In this document: one piece after another, positions 61,129-64,000 of the stretch
How the letters are laid out: every line of letters begins with the position of its first letter
Position numbering within the stretch: the first letter of the stretch is position 1
Position numbers and translations under genes: made by a program
Assembly: GCA_041060555.1 (NCBI GenBank)
Contig: JBEUDS010000020.1
Reading direction: 5' to 3' (one strand)
Source of the DNA: CAUJIW01 sp963205175
GTDB lineage: Bacteria > Pseudomonadota > Alphaproteobacteria > Sphingomonadales > Sphingomonadaceae
Length of the DNA: 64,000 nt
The notes under the pieces: generated by a model
Database searches by the model: none
What the model saw: only the letters and a program-made list of their open reading frames with translations
Told to the model about the DNA's origin: nothing

Positions 61129-61817
61129 GATTTTTCTCCCGCGATCCATGCCGCCATCGCCCCGGAGCGCCTCCGCATCATCAGTCGGGCGATATCAGCG
61201 TCGTGGTCGAGAATGGCCCGGCACAGGCCATGCTGCAGCTTCCGGGCTTCCGCGCGCTGTTCGGGATCACGATAGAGCCCCGTGCCCTGCTCCTCCATGC
61301 CAAATGAATACCCGATCGCCATCACCAGCTCGATCGCCGGATTCCCGCTCATCAGCGCCACCAACCGCGCCAGCTCAGCCTCTGCCGCGATCATCGCCGC
61401 CACGCTGTCAGCCTGATCTATGTCGGCGTCAAATTGCTCCAGCATCTCCCGCAAGCCTCGATCTTCACACGCACAAGCCAGTGCCGCCGCCTCTTCGGAA
61501 ACGAGGCGACTGACCGCCATGATGTCAAGTAGCGTGGCACCCTTGAGGCGCAGATACCGGGCGAGTGTCCGAATCGCGTCGCTGGCGTCCGGACGGCTGG
61601 CGTAAAAGCCGCCGCGAATGCCCCGCCGCACGCTGATGAGGCGATCGTTCTCGGCGATCTTGGCGGCCTGACGAAGCGTCGGACGGCTGACCCCGAGACG
61701 ATGCAGCAGATCATCCTCGCCACCAATAAACGCCCCCGCCTCATGCTCCAGACTAAGCTTGGCCAACGCACGCGCCGTACGCGCAACCAGCGTCTCCGAA
61801 TGTCCAATCTGTTCCAT
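61125..61817 (-). CDS. GntR/FadR-type regulator 3
   Basis: A 230-residue FadR-type regulator. The winged helix (EDDLLHRLGVSRPTLRQAAKIAENDRLISVRRGIRGGFYAS) is followed by an FCD domain (LLDIMAVSRLVSEEAAALACA; AEAELARLVALMSGNPAIELVM). AAGGAGG stands 5 nt before the ATG. It is co-transcribed with the hydrolase-reductase fusion (GTGA overlap) and divergent from an amidohydrolase gene, with motif A in the gap. It is therefore the best local candidate for the protein that binds motif A. Confidence 0.9.
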   Translation of the reverse strand: MEQIGHSETLVARTARALAKLSLEHEAGAFIGGEDDLLHRLGVSRPTLRQAAKIAENDRLISVRRGIRGGFYASRPDASDAIRTLARYLRLKGATLLDIMAVSRLVSEEAAALACACEDRGLREMLEQFDADIDQADSVAAMIAAEAELARLVALMSGNPAIELVMAIGYSFGMEEQGTGLYRDPEQRAEARKLQHGLCRAILDHDADIARLMMRRRSGAMAAWIAGEKS

Positions 61818-61883
61818 GCCGCCTCCTTACAGATAACTGTTTACGACCAATTTTCGACACCGTCCAGCACAACCCTTGCATTG

Positions 61884-61899
61884 ACTTATATAACTAGGT
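61884..61899. promoter_or_regulatory. Motif A, copy 6 (ACTTATATAACTAGGT), regulator-adjacent
   Basis: Identical to copy 3. It lies 67 nt from the GntR regulator start and 37 nt from the amidohydrolase start, the usual place of an autoregulatory operator. TTGACT overlaps its left end and could be a -35. Confidence 0.75.
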
Positions 61900-61935
61900 A
61901 TCCTTATGAAAATGGACCGAATCGGGAGAGTTCAC

Positions 61936-63051
61936 ATGAAGCCCTTCGTTTTCAGTGCTGACAGCCATATCATGGAACCGGCGACCATCTTTCTCGACGG
62001 CCTGCCCGCGAGCCTGAAGAACCACGCCATCCATTCGCGCAAGGAAGGCGACTTCCTGATCACCGGCACGGCGGACAAGATCATCTATCGCCTGCGCGTT
62101 GGCCAGCACCGCGAAAAGGAACTGGGAGACAACCAGCGCAGGGGCATCCGGGAGATCCCCGGTCGCCTGGAAGACATGGAACTGGAAGGTATCGACGCGG
62201 AAATCTGTTTTCCAAGCCTTGGCCTGTGGCTCTATTGCCTCGACAACGCCGACGCCGAGGCGGCATCCGCCCGTCTCTACAACGACTGGAACAATGAGTT
62301 TCTCTCGGGGCACCCGACGCGCTTCGTGCGTTGCGGCATGCTGCCCGTGCTCGAATTCTCGAACACGCTGGCCGAACTCGACTATCTCGCCGCCAAGGGT
62401 TTCACCGCGGCCATGCTGCCAGCAGTGACGCCGCCGCACCTGCCCAAGTACAATGACGCCAAATGGGATCCCGTCTTCGCCCGGGCGGCAACGCTTGGCA
62501 TCGTGTTCGTGATGCACACCGGCACCGGCCTTGAAACCGTGGTTCACGAGCGTGGACCGGGAGCCGGCATCATCAACTACACCAAGCAGGCGATGGATGC
62601 GCAGAACTCGGTGCAATACCTTGTCGCCGGCGGCGTACTCGACCGCAATCCCGCCGCGAAGGTTGCCTTCATCGAGAGCGGCGCCAGCTGGCTCGTCGCG
62701 CTAGCCGAACGCATGGACGAGGTGGAGGAAGCTCATGCCAATTTCGTCCACCCCAAGCTCTCGCGCCGTTGCAGCCAGATCATCGATGATCAGGTCTGGG
62801 CCAGCTTCCAGCATGATCGCAGCTGCATCCTGGCGGCCAATGCCGGCCTGCCCGGCGCCAAGAACGTGATGTGGGGATCTGACTACCCGCATGCCGAGGG
62901 CACGTTCCCGATCAGCCGCCGCATCGTCGACGATCTGTTCCACGGGCTGAACGTCAGCGAACAAACCCGCCTCGACGTCCTTGGCCTCAACGCCGCGCGA
63001 CTGTTCCGCATCGCGCCCGACGTTCAAACCAGCGCGACGCTGGCTGCCTGA
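61936..63051 (+). CDS. Amidohydrolase family 2 (ACMSD-like) protein
   Basis: A 371-residue amidohydrolase-2 protein. VFSADSHIMEP is the first metal element (Asp-Ser-His), VMHTGTG provides a His, and MWGSDYPHAEGTFP the catalytic-type Asp. It is related to the protein at 39960 but shorter. GGGAGAG 5 nt before ATG 61936 sets the start; a frame open to 61906 is rejected. Motif A is in its promoter. Family members decarboxylate or hydrolyse cyclic carboxylic intermediates. Confidence 0.9.
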   Translation: MKPFVFSADSHIMEPATIFLDGLPASLKNHAIHSRKEGDFLITGTADKIIYRLRVGQHREKELGDNQRRGIREIPGRLEDMELEGIDAEICFPSLGLWLYCLDNADAEAASARLYNDWNNEFLSGHPTRFVRCGMLPVLEFSNTLAELDYLAAKGFTAAMLPAVTPPHLPKYNDAKWDPVFARAATLGIVFVMHTGTGLETVVHERGPGAGIINYTKQAMDAQNSVQYLVAGGVLDRNPAAKVAFIESGASWLVALAERMDEVEEAHANFVHPKLSRRCSQIIDDQVWASFQHDRSCILAANAGLPGAKNVMWGSDYPHAEGTFPISRRIVDDLFHGLNVSEQTRLDVLGLNAARLFRIAPDVQTSATLAA

Positions 63052-63078
63052 AATACCTGCTGCGTAGGAGTTGCGATC

Positions 63079-63876
63079 ATGGTCTGTCTCGAACTCTCCA
63101 GCGAGCAACAGGCCATGGTCGACAGTGTCGGCGGTGCGCTGGCCTCACGAGGTGAGCGCACCGCCGATGCGATCCTGGCAGAACTGGGCGTGGACGCACT
63201 GCTTGAGCACGGTGGCAACCTGCTCGACGCGGCGCTGGTCGCAGAGGCGGCGGGTCGCGAAGGCGTCGTTGCATATCCGGCCGGCGAGCGCATTCTGATC
63301 GCCGCAGCCTGTGTCGGCATGGCGCAGCGCGCGCTTGACGAAGCCTCCGCCTATGCGCGTGAGCGCATTGTCTTTGGCCGGCCGATCGGTGAATATCAGG
63401 GGATCGCGCACACATTGGCCAACGCTGCGACGGAGGTCGACGGCACCCGTTTGCTGATCTGGCGCGCCATCGCTGCGCGCGCGGAAGGCTTGGCGGGTGC
63501 CGCACGGCTCGACGCCCAGGCCTTCTGGTGGTCAGCGCGCGCCTGCGTACCGGCGATCAAGGCCGCAATCCGCACCTTCGGCGGCTATGGGGTCAGCGAA
63601 GACTCTCCCCTGCCAGGCCTTTACCGCAGCGCGCGTGCGCTGCTTCTGGCCGCAGACGATCCCGATCGCGCGCTCACCGCACCGCTGTCGGCCATGACAC
63701 CGATAGAGCCGGTGTCGATGAGCTTCACCCAGCATGCAGAGGCGGATGTCTGGACCGCGCGCACCCGCCATTTTCTGACGGAGCACTTCTCCGACGCCCA
63801 CAAGCAAGCCTTCGCCACATCACCTGACAATCACTTCCCGGAGCTACACCGCAAGCTCGCCGCCGCCGGGCTGTGA
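63079..63876 (+). CDS. Double acyl-CoA dehydrogenase, apparently truncated at the second domain
   Basis: A 265-residue product. Residues 1-70 resemble the dehydrogenase N-terminus, then the frame passes directly to the C-terminal helical domain (ERIVFGRPIGEYQGIAHTLANAATE; FGGYGVSEDSPLPGLYRSARALLL), so the central beta domain is missing. From about 210, VWTARTRHFLTEHFSDAHK and FPELHRKLAAAGL look like the start of a second dehydrogenase N-terminal domain, which stops abruptly at TGA. FadE34/ChsE3-type enzymes consist of two fused dehydrogenase halves. Loss of the catalytic half, probably by insertion at 63874, is inferred; if so the gene is inactive. Confidence 0.65.
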   Translation: MVCLELSSEQQAMVDSVGGALASRGERTADAILAELGVDALLEHGGNLLDAALVAEAAGREGVVAYPAGERILIAAACVGMAQRALDEASAYARERIVFGRPIGEYQGIAHTLANAATEVDGTRLLIWRAIAARAEGLAGAARLDAQAFWWSARACVPAIKAAIRTFGGYGVSEDSPLPGLYRSARALLLAADDPDRALTAPLSAMTPIEPVSMSFTQHAEADVWTARTRHFLTEHFSDAHKQAFATSPDNHFPELHRKLAAAGL

Positions 63877-64000
63877 TCGGCCCCCACGGACGGGTCCAAT
63901 TTGATTGTTAGTGCAATGATGGTCGTGGCGCCAGCGCGGGCGGCATCGCTGGTTGGGGTTGCAGGGCCGCCCGCGCGAATGCCGGGATGAAGACCTCCGG
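63874..64000. mobile_element. Possible left end of an insertion sequence at the window edge
   Basis: Coding similarity to acyl-CoA dehydrogenases ends exactly at TGATCGGCCCCCACGG (from 63874), and the following 125 nt have no dehydrogenase-like frame. IS3-family ends begin with TGA and are C-rich, which fits. No transposase frame can be confirmed because the window ends. An ATG at 63987 (ATGAAGACCTCCGG) could open one. Confidence 0.3.

Noticed and set aside
1..64000. tRNA, rRNA, riboswitch or phage genes
   Set aside because: None recognised on either strand.

Overview
The window comes from a high-G+C (about two thirds by eye) Gram-negative bacterium, most likely an alphaproteobacterium. Outer-membrane-type export and polysaccharide genes, the dense CoA-catabolic content, pervasive ATGA/GTGA gene overlaps and short dispersed intergenic repeats all fit this, but nothing here fixes the genus.

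Layout. 0-5.4 kb: a HlyD/RbbA-like ABC export operon and a GFA-type zinc protein. 5.4-8.8 kb: a minus-strand polysaccharide block (acyltransferase, O-antigen ligase/polymerase-like protein, Wzz-like chain-length protein). 9.1-14.8 kb: unrelated singletons (exported copper-type domain protein, DUF3365 haem protein, VOC-like protein, Tat-exported DUF1838 protein, MerR regulator with divergent MFS pump). From 14.9 kb to the right edge there is an almost uninterrupted catabolic island of about 49 kb: five acyl-CoA dehydrogenase genes, three acyl-CoA ligases, two thiolases, two DUF35/thiolase-like pairs, three family-III CoA-transferase genes (one a tandem fusion, one frameshifted), three crotonase-type genes, six SDR-type genes, a P450, an aldehyde dehydrogenase, three amidohydrolase-family proteins, two nitronate-monooxygenase-type flavoproteins, a 4-hydroxybutyryl-CoA-dehydratase-like protein, and local regulators (AraC, TetR, three FadR-type GntR).

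How they work together. The set reads as CoA activation, alpha/beta desaturation by heteromeric dehydrogenases, hydration and oxidation, then thiolysis or retro-aldol cleavage of a branched or alicyclic carboxylic acid (terpenoid- or steroid-side-chain-like). A P450/ALDH/CoA-transferase operon may feed oxidised substrate in. Steroid-ring marker genes (KstD, KshA, Hsa) are absent, so no substrate can be named.

The most interesting signal is regulatory. A 16-bp AT-rich near-palindrome, consensus ASTTATATAACTARGT, recurs six times, each time just upstream of a catabolic gene. A second 17-bp palindrome, consensus ATTGAYGANTCRTCAAT, marks three promoters including that of the TetR gene. A third, a perfect 19-bp palindrome, lies before the fadJ-like gene. 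Other notable points are a fusion of a triad-less alpha/beta hydrolase with a flavin reductase, an SDR paired with an apparently inactive SDR, and a double acyl-CoA dehydrogenase that seems cut at the right edge by an insertion-sequence end.
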